Shown here one piece after another: positions 36,841-45,579 of a stretch of 64,000 bases of DNA (its first letter is position 1; each line of letters begins with the position of its first letter). Under the pieces are notes generated by a model. The model was not told where the DNA came from. It searched no databases and saw nothing but the letters and a program-made list of their open reading frames with translations. The DNA is from Pandoraea pulmonicola. GTDB lineage: Bacteria > Pseudomonadota > Gammaproteobacteria > Burkholderiales > Burkholderiaceae. The position numbers and the translations under genes are program-made. The stretch spans positions 3,410,001 through 3,474,000 of the forward strand of contig NZ_CP010310.2 in assembly GCF_000815105.2 (NCBI RefSeq). Direction: 5' to 3'.

Positions 36841-38019
36841 ATGTCGAACGGACTTCAACGCACCCTTCTGGCCTCGGCCGCCATCGGCCTCGTCGCCCTC
36901 ACCGGCTGCTCCAGCGGTGGTGGCGGCAGCGGCGCAAGCTCGGCCGGCACCACCGGCACCCCGAATGCCGTCGGCACGACGGCAAGTGGCGCCGGCGGGG
37001 TCGTCAGTTCCGCCGGCAACGTGATCAGCGCCCTCGGCGATCAGGTCTCGAGCACGCAACTGCCGCTCGTGTCGCCACAAGCCTCGCAAGGCTTCGGCGG
37101 TGCACTGTCGAATACCGGCAAGGCCGTCACCGATCTCGGCAATGGCGTGAGCGCCGGCCTCGGCCAGACCGGCACATCGGGCGATACGGTCGGTACGACG
37201 CTCGCGAGCACAGGCAACGTCGTGACGGATCTGGGCCAGGCAGGCGTGTCGCTCGGCAGCGGCGTGGCTGGCGTCGGCAAGAGCGGCCCACTCGCCGGCA
37301 CGCCCGTCGACACGCTGACCGGCGCGCTGGGCAACGTCGTGGGCACGGTCGGCCAGGGCGGCATCGCCGGTGGCGCGATCCTGAAGCAAGCCTTCTCGGG
37401 CGGCCCGGTCACGCAGGTCACCTCGACGCTGTCCTCAGCGATCAATCCGGTCACCAACGTCGTGTCCGACACCACGCGCACCATCGGCAACACCACGGGT
37501 CTGGGCGGCCCCGTGCAAAACCTGCTGACGACGCTTGGCAACGCCATCGGCACAACCGGCGGCACGATCAAGGGCACTTCGTCGAACGGTGTCGTGACCG
37601 CACTGGGCAACACGGACATCTCCACGGGCAACACGGTCTCCGGTCTGGGCTCGCTGCTCAACGGCTCCACCTCGACGGGCTCGGCCAACCCGTTCGGCTC
37701 ACTGCTCGGCAACCTCGGCACGACGACGGCCGGCGGCGGCAGCAGCGCCAACCCGCTCGGTCCGGTGACCGGTTTGCTGGGCGGTCTGGGCGGTGTCGGC
37801 GGATCGAGCGGCGGCAATCCGCTCTCCCCTGTCACGGGTCTTCTCTCGGGCGCGACCGGCGGTTCGTCGGGCGGCAGCAGCCCGCTCGCGCCGGTGACGA
37901 ATCTGCTCTCCGGCGTCACGAACGCCGCGGGTGGCAGTTCCGGCGCCACGGGCGGAGTGACCAATCTGCTCACGCCGGCGACCAACCTGCTCGGCAGCGT
38001 TGCCAACGTCGGGAAGTAA
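36841..38019 (+). CDS. Second Gly/Thr/Leu-rich repeat lipoprotein (paralogue)
   Basis: This 392-residue protein is clearly related to the preceding one. The signal MSNGLQRTLLASAAIGLVAL ends in lipobox LTGC, with Cys at about residue 23. Shared phrases are STQLPLVSPQASQG, TRTIGNTTGLGGPVQNLL and C-terminal NPLGPVTGLLGGLGG-type units, here three or four. It lacks the Asn/Gly spacer of its neighbour. The ATG at 36841 has a strong GGGAGAGG ribosome site; an in-frame upstream start is not supported. It lies 130 bp after the first lipoprotein and probably shares its sigma-54 transcript. Function unknown. Confidence 0.85.
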   Translation: MSNGLQRTLLASAAIGLVALTGCSSGGGGSGASSAGTTGTPNAVGTTASGAGGVVSSAGNVISALGDQVSSTQLPLVSPQASQGFGGALSNTGKAVTDLGNGVSAGLGQTGTSGDTVGTTLASTGNVVTDLGQAGVSLGSGVAGVGKSGPLAGTPVDTLTGALGNVVGTVGQGGIAGGAILKQAFSGGPVTQVTSTLSSAINPVTNVVSDTTRTIGNTTGLGGPVQNLLTTLGNAIGTTGGTIKGTSSNGVVTALGNTDISTGNTVSGLGSLLNGSTSTGSANPFGSLLGNLGTTTAGGGSSANPLGPVTGLLGGLGGVGGSSGGNPLSPVTGLLSGATGGSSGGSSPLAPVTNLLSGVTNAAGGSSGATGGVTNLLTPATNLLGSVANVGK

Positions 38020-38095
38020 TTTCACCCTCGTCGCGAGGCTTGCCGGTCCGTCCCCGCCCCGCGCACCTCACGCGCTTCATCGACAAGGAGATGCC

Positions 38096-38827
38096 ATGGC
38101 CCGCTTCATTTCCGACACCAGCGTTCTGATGCGCGGTCATGGCGAATCCGCCCCGCCAACCTCCGAACCTGTCGCGATGCGCGAGACCGGCGACGGTTTC
38201 GTCACTCGCCACACACACACCACGTTCGGCACCGATGCGAGTGCCGATTCCGGGGCAACGTCCGGCGCCTCCCCGCTCAACGCAACACACGGCACCATGA
38301 GCGACCGACACACGAACCGCAACGATCTCGTCTCCGGCATCGTCCGCTCGCTCGGACGCCGGCTCGCCGTGTACACCGCGCTCTATCATGCCGCGCTCGC
38401 CGAACAACTCGGCCTGAACGTGACCGACCTGAACGCGCTCGATCTGATTCTCGAACTCGAATCGATCACCGCCGGACAACTCGCCGAACTCATGGGCGTG
38501 AGTTCGGGCGGCATCACCACCGTCATCGATCGTCTGGAGCGCGCAGGATTCGTCGAGCGCGAGAAGAACCCTCACGATCGTCGCATGGTGATGGTTCATC
38601 CCATCGAGGAACGCTGCGCGCAGATCGAACAGTTTCTGTCGTCGGTTTCGCGCGAGTTGACGGCGGTGAGCGCCGCCTACGATCACAGCGAACTCGCTGC
38701 CATTCACGACTTCCTGGTACAGAGCATTCGCACGCTCAAGAGCGAAACGTTCCGCCTGCGCTTCGAAGCCGATCAGGACATCGCGGGTCTGGTGTCGAAC
38801 AGCCGGCATTCGCCGACCCAACCCTGA
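38096..38827 (+). CDS. MarR family regulator with N-terminal extension
   Basis: This 243-residue protein has a winged helix-turn-helix of MarR type in about residues 80-220: LNALDLILELESITAGQLAE, LMGVSSGGITTVIDRLERAG and the wing EREKNPHDRRMVMVHP. The first 65-70 residues are an Ala/Ser/Thr/His-rich extension not usual in MarR proteins. The ATG at 38096 has AAGGAG five bases upstream, so the extension is probably translated; an internal ATG at 38297 would give a standard-size MarR. It is the fourth gene of the cluster and may repress it or respond to a ligand. Confidence 0.85.
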   Translation: MARFISDTSVLMRGHGESAPPTSEPVAMRETGDGFVTRHTHTTFGTDASADSGATSGASPLNATHGTMSDRHTNRNDLVSGIVRSLGRRLAVYTALYHAALAEQLGLNVTDLNALDLILELESITAGQLAELMGVSSGGITTVIDRLERAGFVEREKNPHDRRMVMVHPIEERCAQIEQFLSSVSRELTAVSAAYDHSELAAIHDFLVQSIRTLKSETFRLRFEADQDIAGLVSNSRHSPTQP

Positions 38828-38863
38828 GCCGGCACTGCGCGCGTTCCGTCGAGGAGAAGCGTC

Positions 38864-38960
38864 ATGTCGAAAATGTTGCGTCACAAGGCTGCTCGGTGAT
38901 CTCTCGGGCGCTACCGGCTCGACAGGCGCTCCCGGCAATCCACTCGGGGCGGGCATGCGG
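38864..38960 (+). pseudogene. Remnant of a third repeat lipoprotein
   Basis: A good ribosome site (GAGGAG) precedes an ATG (MSKMLRHKAAR), which meets a stop after 11 codons. In another frame from 38889 the sequence reads LLGDLSGATGSTGAPGNPLG, the same kind of phrase as the C-termini of the two upstream lipoproteins. It looks like a gene collapsed by a large deletion and frameshift. The fragment is short, so chance similarity in GC-rich DNA is possible. Confidence 0.5.
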
Positions 38961-38967
38961 GAAAGCA

Positions 38968-38999
38968 GAAGACCCGGGCACGACATCTCCCGGGTCTTC
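38968..38999. terminator. Hairpin between the MarR cluster and the DUF2147 gene
   Basis: A perfect 11-bp stem (GAAGACCCGGG and CCCGGGTCTTC) with a 10-base loop sits between convergent genes. No T-run follows, so it may act as a Rho-independent terminator only weakly, or protect transcript ends. Confidence 0.6.
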
Positions 39000-39079
39000 G
39001 TGTATAGCGCCGAGGCGCCGCGCTGCGGCCCTCGACGATTGCCTGATGATGACCTGACGATGGCCTGGCTATTACGCGA

Positions 39080-39562
39080 TCATTGCTCGCGAATCCACGT
39101 CTGCGTGCGGCCGATCAGCGAGATGCCGATGTAGCCGCGCACGTCGAGCTTCTTGCCGCCATCGGTAAGCGTCATCTTGCAGTTGTACTCGGTGCCGTTC
39201 TCCGGATCGAGAATCTTGCCGCCGTCATACTGCTCGCCGTCTTTCTTGATGCCGCGAATGATCTGCATGCCCAGCATCTTCTGATCCTTGCGCTCGTCCT
39301 TGCATGCCGTGCAGATCCGTGCCGGATCGTCGCTCTCGCCAAGGCCCTTGGTGATCGTACCGACGTACTCGCCGTTCTTCTCGGTGATCGTCACGAGCGC
39401 TTTCGGTTTGCCGGTCTTGTCGTCGATCGTCTTCCACACGCCGACCGGCGAGGACTCGTCGGCAGCAAAAGCCGCCTTGGCCCCCGCCCCCAACAACGCT
39501 ACCGCGACGAGCGCTTGCGCGCTCAGACGTCGCCACGACGTCGAATTCGAAATCGCCTTCAT
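39080..39562 (-). CDS. DUF2147 exported protein, copy 1
   Basis: This 160-residue protein has a signal peptide (cleavage near AAFA-A, about residues 31-34) and one DUF2147 domain: VGVWKTIDDKTGKPKALVTI, the Cys pair ICTACKDER, GGKILDPENGTEY and RGYIGISLIGRTQTWIR. Two cysteines are in a CxxC arrangement and a third in EYNCKM. DUF2147 proteins have a lipocalin-like barrel with unknown ligand. The ATG at 39562 has GGGAGG nine bases upstream, which favours it over the ATG three codons earlier. The neighbouring gene is a paralogue. Confidence 0.92.
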   Translation of the reverse strand: MKAISNSTSWRRLSAQALVAVALLGAGAKAAFAADESSPVGVWKTIDDKTGKPKALVTITEKNGEYVGTITKGLGESDDPARICTACKDERKDQKMLGMQIIRGIKKDGEQYDGGKILDPENGTEYNCKMTLTDGGKKLDVRGYIGISLIGRTQTWIREQ

Positions 39563-39722
39563 GATTGTCATCCTCCCGGATACGGAATTGATTTGTCGTA
39601 GGACTCACGTACCGGCCGCGCCTGCGCCGCCGTCCGCGCGAGTCGCTTTGAAGATTACGCCAAAGGCGTCACAACGTGCAGAGGAAGTCCTCTAGGGCTT
39701 CTCCACGCGAGCGCGGACGACA

Positions 39723-40187
39723 TCATCGCTCGCGTATCCAGACCTGCGTGCGACCCAACAACGAAATGCCGAAATAACCTCGAACTTCGAGCTTTCGGCC
39801 ACCGTCGACGACCCTCAACTTGACGCCGTATTCGCTACCACTGTCCGGGTCGAGAATCTTGCCGCCGGTGTACTCGTCGCCGTCCTTGTGCAGTCCACGA
39901 ATGATCTGCAGACCCTGCAGCTTCATGCCTTTGCGCCAGTCGGTGCACTCGTTGCAGCGACGCTCCAGCCCATCGGCACGCCCCAGACTCTTGACCAGTG
40001 CGCCGACGTACTCGCCGTCTTTCTCCGTGATGGCGATGAGCGCTTTCGGATCGCCCGTTTCGTCGACGATGCGCCACACGCCGACGGGCGACATCATGTC
40101 GGCCGCCGCGGCCCCACAGGCCGCGGCGCACAACATGGCAGCGACGCAAAAGCGTCGCCATGACACGGCATTGAACATCGATTTCAC
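39723..40187 (-). CDS. DUF2147 exported protein, copy 2
   Basis: This 154-residue paralogue of the gene at 39080 is upstream of it on the same strand, 160 bp apart. The start is GTG (40185-40187) with AAGG nine bases upstream; an internal ATG three codons later is possible. It has a signal peptide to about residue 29 (GAAAAD), then SPVGVWRIVDETGDPKALIA, the CxxC pair RCNECTDW, GGKILDPDSGSEY and RGYFGISLLGRTQVWIR. The third cysteine of copy 1 is replaced (EYGVKL). It probably arose by tandem duplication. Confidence 0.9.
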   Translation of the reverse strand: MKSMFNAVSWRRFCVAAMLCAAACGAAAADMMSPVGVWRIVDETGDPKALIAITEKDGEYVGALVKSLGRADGLERRCNECTDWRKGMKLQGLQIIRGLHKDGDEYTGGKILDPDSGSEYGVKLRVVDGGRKLEVRGYFGISLLGRTQVWIRER

Positions 40188-40223
40188 GGTGACCTTCGTT
40201 GGAGATTAGCGATCAGGGAGCGA

Positions 40224-40841
40224 TCAGAGCGGCGGCAAGGCGATCGCCGTCAGTCGCCATTGAACGAGATTGCGGCGCGTCAGCGTGAATGTGACGACGC
40301 GCTCGGGCCGATCGCTGCGCGACACATGCACGAGGAAATGGTTGAAGTCCTGAAACTCGGTGCGCGTGATCGTGCGCGGCGAGGCTTCGCTGGGCGCCGC
40401 GGCGTCGCCGCCGGCCGGTGGCGTGGTGGACGCAGATGACGATGGGGCCGACGGGGCCTGCTGCGGTTGCGGCACGACGTCACGCGGCTCGGGCGCACCC
40501 GGTGCGGGCGGCAGGCCGGTGCTGTCGCCGCGCAGCATCGCCGCGACGGCCTCCGGCGTGAGCAGCGCTTCGACCACGCGATCGGACACCCAGCCGCCCA
40601 AGGCGAGCGCCAGCGCCCCCAGGGCGTTGCCGCGCTGCTTGTCCATCTGGCGAGAGAGTTCGTCGTGCAGGCTCAGCTTCAGGCTGTCGCGCACCGCAGG
40701 ATAGTCGACGTACGACGAGAGCGCGTCCGCGTCGCGCGCATTGGCCGCCTCGCGGGCACGCCACAAGGTGTAATACGGTGTGCCGAACAGCAACCCCAGC
40801 ACGACGACCAGCCCAGTCAGGGCAATCCATAATTTACGCAT
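40224..40841 (-). CDS. DUF2939 family membrane-anchored protein
   Basis: This 205-residue protein has an uncleaved-looking N-terminal membrane segment (LWIALTGLVVVLGLLFGTPY) followed by the DUF2939 pattern (YYTLWRAREAANARDADALS and YVDYPAVRDSLKLSLHDELS). A Pro/Ala/Ser-rich linker and a C-terminal stretch (QDFNHFLVHVSRSD) complete it. Members are common in Gammaproteobacteria and Burkholderiales; function unknown. It lies 36 bp upstream of the DUF2147 pair and could form an operon with it. The promoter would lie in the 40842-41088 gap with the TTACA repeats. Confidence 0.88.
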   Translation of the reverse strand: MRKLWIALTGLVVVLGLLFGTPYYTLWRAREAANARDADALSSYVDYPAVRDSLKLSLHDELSRQMDKQRGNALGALALALGGWVSDRVVEALLTPEAVAAMLRGDSTGLPPAPGAPEPRDVVPQPQQAPSAPSSSASTTPPAGGDAAAPSEASPRTITRTEFQDFNHFLVHVSRSDRPERVVTFTLTRRNLVQWRLTAIALPPL

Positions 40842-40905
40842 CGTTCAGACTCCGACAGTCAAACTGCGCATGGTAGGCGTTTCGCGACAGCGCGCCCCCG
40901 ACGAC

Positions 40906-40930
40906 TTACATTGCTTTACAAATCCTTACA
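40906..40930. promoter_or_regulatory. Three TTACA direct repeats at exact 10-bp spacing
   Basis: TTACA occurs at 40906, 40916 and 40926 (TTACA-N5-TTACA-N5-TTACA). Direct repeats at one helical turn are the typical operator of OmpR/PhoB-type response regulators. It lies between the divergent DUF2939 gene and the small exported protein at 41089. The regulator is not in this window. Confidence 0.55.
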
Positions 40931-41088
40931 GCACAAGGCACGGCAGGCTTTTACTCTCGAAGCGTAAGCCGCACATGGCGGCAAAGCTCCGGCACCCTGC
41001 CCACACGGCGAGGTTACTCCCGATTTGCCGCTGCGCGCCGGTGTCGTCCCGGCCCACCCGGCCCTTCAACCGACAAGGAGGTGGCACG

Positions 41089-41451
41089 ATGCGTCACGAC
41101 CGACTTGTCCGAGCCGTGTGTTTCGTCTCGCTGAGCGCCGCCTGCCTGGGCGCGGCGGCGCAGACAGGGGGGGACGGTCGATTCCTTCGGGACTGGTTCG
41201 CCCAGGTGGCCGAACGTCCGGGCGGACGCGGCGATGCCGACTCGCGCGAGTCCCGCGATTCGCGCGGCAATACACGCTCCGGGCCGACACGGCCGCAGCC
41301 GCAGGAAGTGCGGCCGCAAGGCGACCTGCGCGGCGACATCTACAACCATCTGCGCGAGCAACGTCAGCCGCCACCCGCGCCCGCTCCGCCTGCCGGACCG
41401 TCAGGACAACCGGGCGAGCGCAAGCACGATCGCGGCAACCGGGAGCGCTGA
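41089..41451 (+). CDS. Small exported, Arg/Asp/Gly/Pro-rich protein
   Basis: This 120-residue protein has a signal peptide (MRHDRLVRAVCFVSLSAACL, cleavage near AAAQ-T). The mature part is strongly hydrophilic and low in complexity (RGDADSRESRDSRGNTRSG, then Pro-rich PPAPAPPAGPSG, ending in RKHDRGNRER), so probably disordered. An AAGGAGGTG ribosome site fixes the ATG. The upstream TTACA repeats suggest control by a two-component system. I recognise no family. Confidence 0.75.
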   Translation: MRHDRLVRAVCFVSLSAACLGAAAQTGGDGRFLRDWFAQVAERPGGRGDADSRESRDSRGNTRSGPTRPQPQEVRPQGDLRGDIYNHLREQRQPPPAPAPPAGPSGQPGERKHDRGNRER

Positions 41452-41486
41452 GCGCGGCACCCCAACACGCCGCGCATCGCATCCGC

Positions 41487-42584
41487 TCAAGTCAACGATG
41501 TATCGACCGTGCGACGCGGTGCTTCCAGATACTCCAACGACTGCATCTCCACCAGACGCGACACGGTACGCGTGAATTCGTTGGCCAGCGTGCCCTCGAT
41601 GTAAAGCTCCTCGGGCGGCACTTCCGCCGACATCAGCAGCTTGACCTTGTGATCATAGAAGACGTCGACGAGCCACGTGAAGCGACGCGCTTCCGACGCC
41701 ATTCGCGGCATCATCTTCGGCACATCGGAGAGCACAACGGTGTGAAAGCGGTTGGCCAGTTCGAGATAGTCGTTCTGCGAGCGGGGACCGCCGCACAGCG
41801 TATGGAAGTCGAACCAGACCACGCCACCCGCGCGACGCAGCGCTTTCAGTTCGCGTTGCTCGATGTGCAGCAGCGGACTCTCATCGGGCACTCCCGCAAT
41901 CTCGGTGAAAGCGGCGCGCAAGGCGCGGTTCGCCTCGTTGCCGAGCGGATAGTGATACACCTGCACCTGCGCGAGCGTGCGGCGGCGATAGTCGATACCG
42001 GCGTCGACGTTGAGCACGTCGAGCTTCTCTTCGAGCAGCTTGATGGCGGGCAGCACGCGATCGCGATGCAGGCCGTCCGGATATAGCGTGTCGGGACGGT
42101 AGTTCGACGTCATGACGAACTGCACGCCGTTCTTGAACAGCTCCGAGAGCAGGCGGTGCAGGATCATCGCATCGGCCACGTCGGACACATGGAATTCGTC
42201 GAAGCAGATCAGGCGATAGCGCTTGGCGATGCGCTTGGCCAGTTCGTCGAGCGGATCGGGCAACCCCTTGAGCGCCTGCAACTGGTGATGCACTTCGCGC
42301 ATGAATTCGTGAAAGTGCAGACGCGTCTTGCGCTGGAGCGGCACCACCGAGTAGAAGCTGTCCATCAGGAAGCTCTTGCCGCGCCCCACCCCACCCCAGA
42401 GATACACGCCCTTGGGCAGATCGGGATGCACGAGCCACTTCTTGATGGTGTTCGAGCGCCGAGCCTTGTAAGCGGCCCATTCGTCGTAGCACTGTTGCAG
42501 ACGATCGACGGCCCGCTCCTGGGCCTCGTCGGGCTTGTAGCCGCGCGCGGCCAGTTCCTGTTGGTAGTATTCGCGAACGTTCAT
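41487..42584 (-). CDS. zapE: Cell division protein ZapE (AFG1-like ATPase)
   Basis: AAA+ ATPase of the AFG1/ZapE family, which acts on FtsZ rings in late division and under stress in E. coli. It has 365 residues with Walker A GGVGRGKS (64-71), Walker B LICFDEFHVSDVADAMIL and the sensor-like VMTSNYRPDTLYPDGLHR. The tail ending VDTSLT is specific. It follows lpdA on the same strand after a terminator, so it may have its own promoter or use read-through; I recall this position from other Burkholderiales. Confidence 0.95.
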   Translation of the reverse strand: MNVREYYQQELAARGYKPDEAQERAVDRLQQCYDEWAAYKARRSNTIKKWLVHPDLPKGVYLWGGVGRGKSFLMDSFYSVVPLQRKTRLHFHEFMREVHHQLQALKGLPDPLDELAKRIAKRYRLICFDEFHVSDVADAMILHRLLSELFKNGVQFVMTSNYRPDTLYPDGLHRDRVLPAIKLLEEKLDVLNVDAGIDYRRRTLAQVQVYHYPLGNEANRALRAAFTEIAGVPDESPLLHIEQRELKALRRAGGVVWFDFHTLCGGPRSQNDYLELANRFHTVVLSDVPKMMPRMASEARRFTWLVDVFYDHKVKLLMSAEVPPEELYIEGTLANEFTRTVSRLVEMQSLEYLEAPRRTVDTSLT

Positions 42585-42634
42585 GCGGACTGCGCGCCCT
42601 GAAATAGCCAGAGGGCCGAAAGGCTAAGGGATTC

Positions 42635-42666
42635 AAAAAAACAAAGGCGAGTCGCCTCGCCTTTGT
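42635..42666 (-). terminator. Terminator of the 2-oxoglutarate dehydrogenase operon
   Basis: An 11-bp perfect stem (ACAAAGGCGAG and CTCGCCTTTGT, loop TCGC) is followed on the minus strand by a run of T's, 24 bp after the lpdA stop. Confidence 0.9.
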
Positions 42667-42690
42667 TCGTACACATCAGCGTGACGCTGC

Positions 42691-44121
42691 TTACTTGTTC
42701 AGCGCGCGCTTCTCGACGTCGAGGGCGGCTTCACGCATCACTTCCGACAGCGACGGGTGCGGATGGCAGATACGGCCGATGTCTTCCGACGCCGCCTTGA
42801 ACTCCATTGCAACCACGGCTTCGGCGATCAGGTCCGAAGCATTCAGGCCGATCACGTGCACGCCGAGGATTTCGTCGGTCTTGGCGTCGGCCAACACCTT
42901 CACGAAACCATCCGACGAACCCATGCCCAGCGCACGGCCGTTGGCCGCGAACGGGAACTGACCCGGCTTGAACTCACGACCTTCGGCCTTCAGTTGCTGC
43001 TCGGTCTTGCCGACCCAGGCGATTTCCGGCGAGGTGTAGATCACCCACGGAATGCAGTTGTAGTCGATGTGCGGCTTCTGACCGGCGATGACTTCGGCCA
43101 CCAGCACGCCTTCGTCTTCGGCCTTGTGCGCGAGCATCGGACCACGCACCACGTCGCCGATCGCGTACACGTTCGGCAGCTTGGTACGGCAGTGCTCGTC
43201 CACCGGAATGAAGCCGCGCTCGTCGGTCGCCAGACCGATGTTGCCCAGACCCAGATCGTCGGTGTTCGGCACGCGGCCGACCGACACGATCAGGCGGTCG
43301 ACTTCCAGCGTCTTGGCGTTGCCGTCCTTGTCCGTGTAGTTGACCGTCACGTTGTTCTTGCCGGTCTTCACTTCGCCGACCTTCACGCCGACGTTGATGT
43401 CCAGACCCTGCTTCTTGAACTGCTTGGCGGCTTCCTTGGCCACGCCGGCATCGGCGGCGGCCAGGAATTCGGGCATGGCTTCGAGCACGGTGACCTCAGC
43501 GCCCAGACGGCGCCACACCGAACCCAGTTCCAGACCGATCACACCGGCGCCGATCACGCCCAGCTTCTTCGGCACGGTGTCGAACGAGAGCGCACCTTCG
43601 TTATCCGAGATGAGCTTGTTGTCGACCGGCATGCCCGGCAGGTGGCGCGCCTTCGAACCCGTGGCGATGATGACGTTCCTGGCGGTGACCGACTCATTCT
43701 CGGCGCCCGTCACATCGATCTGGTAACCACCGTCGTTCTTGGCAACGATCTTGCCGTGGCCCTTGAGCCACGTGATCTTGTTCTTCTTGAACAGGAACTC
43801 GATACCACCGGTCATCTTGTCGACGATGCCCTGCTTGCGCTTGAGCATCTGCGCGATGTCGATCTTGACGCCCGACGTGGTGATACCGTGATCGGCCAGG
43901 TGGTGACCGACCTTTTCGAATTCCTCCGATGACGCGAGCAGCGCCTTCGACGGAATGCAACCCACGTTCAGGCACGTACCGCCAAGCACCATCTTGCCGG
44001 CCGGGTTGGTCCACTTCTCAACGCAAGCGACCGAGAAACCAAGTTGGGCGGCGCGGATGGCGGCGATATAACCACCGGGGCCGGCGCCGATAACGACTAC
44101 ATCAAATTCTTTGTTTGCCAT
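42691..44121 (-). CDS. lpdA: Dihydrolipoyl dehydrogenase (E3) of the 2-oxoglutarate dehydrogenase complex
   Basis: FAD enzyme that reoxidises the lipoyl group of SucB with NAD. It has 476 residues with FAD motif [12 protein letters not shown] (10-21), redox-active Cys50 and Cys55 ([13 protein letters not shown]), NAD motif [19 protein letters not shown] and C-terminal HPHPSLSE with the catalytic His-Glu. It lies 103 bp after sucB, in the order sucA-sucB-lpdA. No fused lipoyl domain, unlike some PDH-linked E3 proteins, so this copy belongs to the 2-oxoglutarate complex. Confidence 0.96.
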   Translation of the reverse strand: MANKEFDVVVIGAGPGGYIAAIRAAQLGFSVACVEKWTNPAGKMVLGGTCLNVGCIPSKALLASSEEFEKVGHHLADHGITTSGVKIDIAQMLKRKQGIVDKMTGGIEFLFKKNKITWLKGHGKIVAKNDGGYQIDVTGAENESVTARNVIIATGSKARHLPGMPVDNKLISDNEGALSFDTVPKKLGVIGAGVIGLELGSVWRRLGAEVTVLEAMPEFLAAADAGVAKEAAKQFKKQGLDINVGVKVGEVKTGKNNVTVNYTDKDGNAKTLEVDRLIVSVGRVPNTDDLGLGNIGLATDERGFIPVDEHCRTKLPNVYAIGDVVRGPMLAHKAEDEGVLVAEVIAGQKPHIDYNCIPWVIYTSPEIAWVGKTEQQLKAEGREFKPGQFPFAANGRALGMGSSDGFVKVLADAKTDEILGVHVIGLNASDLIAEAVVAMEFKAASEDIGRICHPHPSLSEVMREAALDVEKRALNK

Positions 44122-44224
44122 TTTGAGACTCAGTGAAGGTTGACGGCAGGAGGAGGCGCGGCGCGCCGGCCGCGCAACGTCTGTTGCGCATGGCCGGGCG
44201 CTGCCGCGCGGTGCGCGCTAACGC

Positions 44225-45490
44225 TTACAGGTCGAGCAGCAGGCGAGCCGGATCTTCCAGCGCTTCCTTCATGGCGACGAGGCTCAGCACGGCTTCGCGG
44301 CCGTCGATGATGCGGTGGTCGTAGCTCATGGCCAGATAGTTCATCGGGCGGATGACGATCTCGCCGTTCTCCACGACCGGGCGGTCCTTCGTGGCGTGCA
44401 CGCCGAGAATGGCCGACTGCGGCGGGTTGATGATCGGGGTCGACAGCATCGAGCCGAACACACCGCCGTTCGAGATCGAGAACGTACCGCCGGTCATTTC
44501 CTCGATCGACAGCTTGCCGTCGGCAGCCTTCTTGCCGTACTCGGCGATCTTCTTCTCGATGTCGGCCAGGCTCATCTGGTCGGCGTTGCGCAGGATCGGT
44601 ACCACCAGACCACGCGGCGAGCCGACAGCGATACCGATGTCGAAGTAGCCGTGGTAGACGATATCGTTACCGTCGATCGAAGCGTTCACGGCCGGGTACT
44701 TCTTGAGCGCGTGCACGGCGGCCTTGACGAAGAACGACATGAAACCCAGCTTCACGCCGTGTTCCTTCTCGAACTTGTCCTTGTACTTGTTGCGCAGATC
44801 CATCACCGGCTTCATGTTGACCTCGTTGAACGTGGTCAGAATGGCGTTGGTCTGTTGCGATTGCAGCAGGCGCTCGGCGATACGGGCGCGCAGGCGCGAC
44901 ATCGGCACGCGCTGTTCCGGACGGCCTTCGAGCGACGTGTCGCGGCCCGCCGGAGCGGCAACCGACGGCAGCGCGGCGCGTTGCGCCGGGGCCGGGATCG
45001 ACGAGGCGGCAGCGGCCGGCTTGGCACCGGCGGCCAGGGCGTCGCCCTTGGTCACGCGGCCGTCGCGGCCCGAGCCGGCGACGTCGGTGGCCGACAGGTT
45101 CTTCTCGGCGAGCACCTTGGCAGCGGCCGGACTGGCGATACCACCCGAGGCGCCACCGGCTGCGGGGGCAGCGGCCGGGGCGACAGCGGCAGCCGGCGCA
45201 GCGGCTTCGGCCGGCTTGGCGGCGACCGGCGCGGCAGCGCCTGCCTTGGCTTCGGTATCGATCTTGGCAATGATCTGTTCGGACGTCACGGTGTCGCCGG
45301 CCGAGGCGCTCACTTCGACGAGCACGCCGGCGGCGGGGGCCGGCACTTCGAGCACGACCTTGTCGGTCTCGACTTCGATCACGGTTTCATCCTGAGCGAA
45401 GGCTTCACCGACTTTCTTCTTCCAATCGAGCAGCGTACCTTCGGAAACCGACTCGGAAAACTGGGGGACTTTGACTTCTACAATGGCCAT
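44225..45490 (-). CDS. sucB: Dihydrolipoyl succinyltransferase (E2) of the 2-oxoglutarate dehydrogenase complex
   Basis: Core transferase passing succinyl groups from lipoate to CoA (also called OdhB). It has 421 residues: one lipoyl domain with lipoylated Lys44 ([11 protein letters not shown]), an Ala/Pro-rich linker, the E3/E1-binding domain ([20 protein letters not shown]) and the catalytic domain ending in [11 protein letters not shown]. The start at 45488-45490 ([10 protein letters not shown]) has AGGA nine bases upstream; an in-frame ATG ten codons earlier is rejected. It lies 89 bp after sucA. Confidence 0.96.
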   Translation of the reverse strand: MAIVEVKVPQFSESVSEGTLLDWKKKVGEAFAQDETVIEVETDKVVLEVPAPAAGVLVEVSASAGDTVTSEQIIAKIDTEAKAGAAAPVAAKPAEAAAPAAAVAPAAAPAAGGASGGIASPAAAKVLAEKNLSATDVAGSGRDGRVTKGDALAAGAKPAAAASSIPAPAQRAALPSVAAPAGRDTSLEGRPEQRVPMSRLRARIAERLLQSQQTNAILTTFNEVNMKPVMDLRNKYKDKFEKEHGVKLGFMSFFVKAAVHALKKYPAVNASIDGNDIVYHGYFDIGIAVGSPRGLVVPILRNADQMSLADIEKKIAEYGKKAADGKLSIEEMTGGTFSISNGGVFGSMLSTPIINPPQSAILGVHATKDRPVVENGEIVIRPMNYLAMSYDHRIIDGREAVLSLVAMKEALEDPARLLLDL

Positions 45491-45579
45491 TTCTGGATCC
45501 TGGATTCGATAAACGTTCAATTCGGAAATACGGCAGCGGCCGTCCCTGGGGGAGGACGACCGCTGCAGGACCTAACCGC

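Noticed and set aside
35166..38019. Annotating the two lipoproteins as collagen-like
   Set aside because: Glycine is abundant but no run of regular Gly-X-Y triplets is visible, so a collagen triple helix is not supported.
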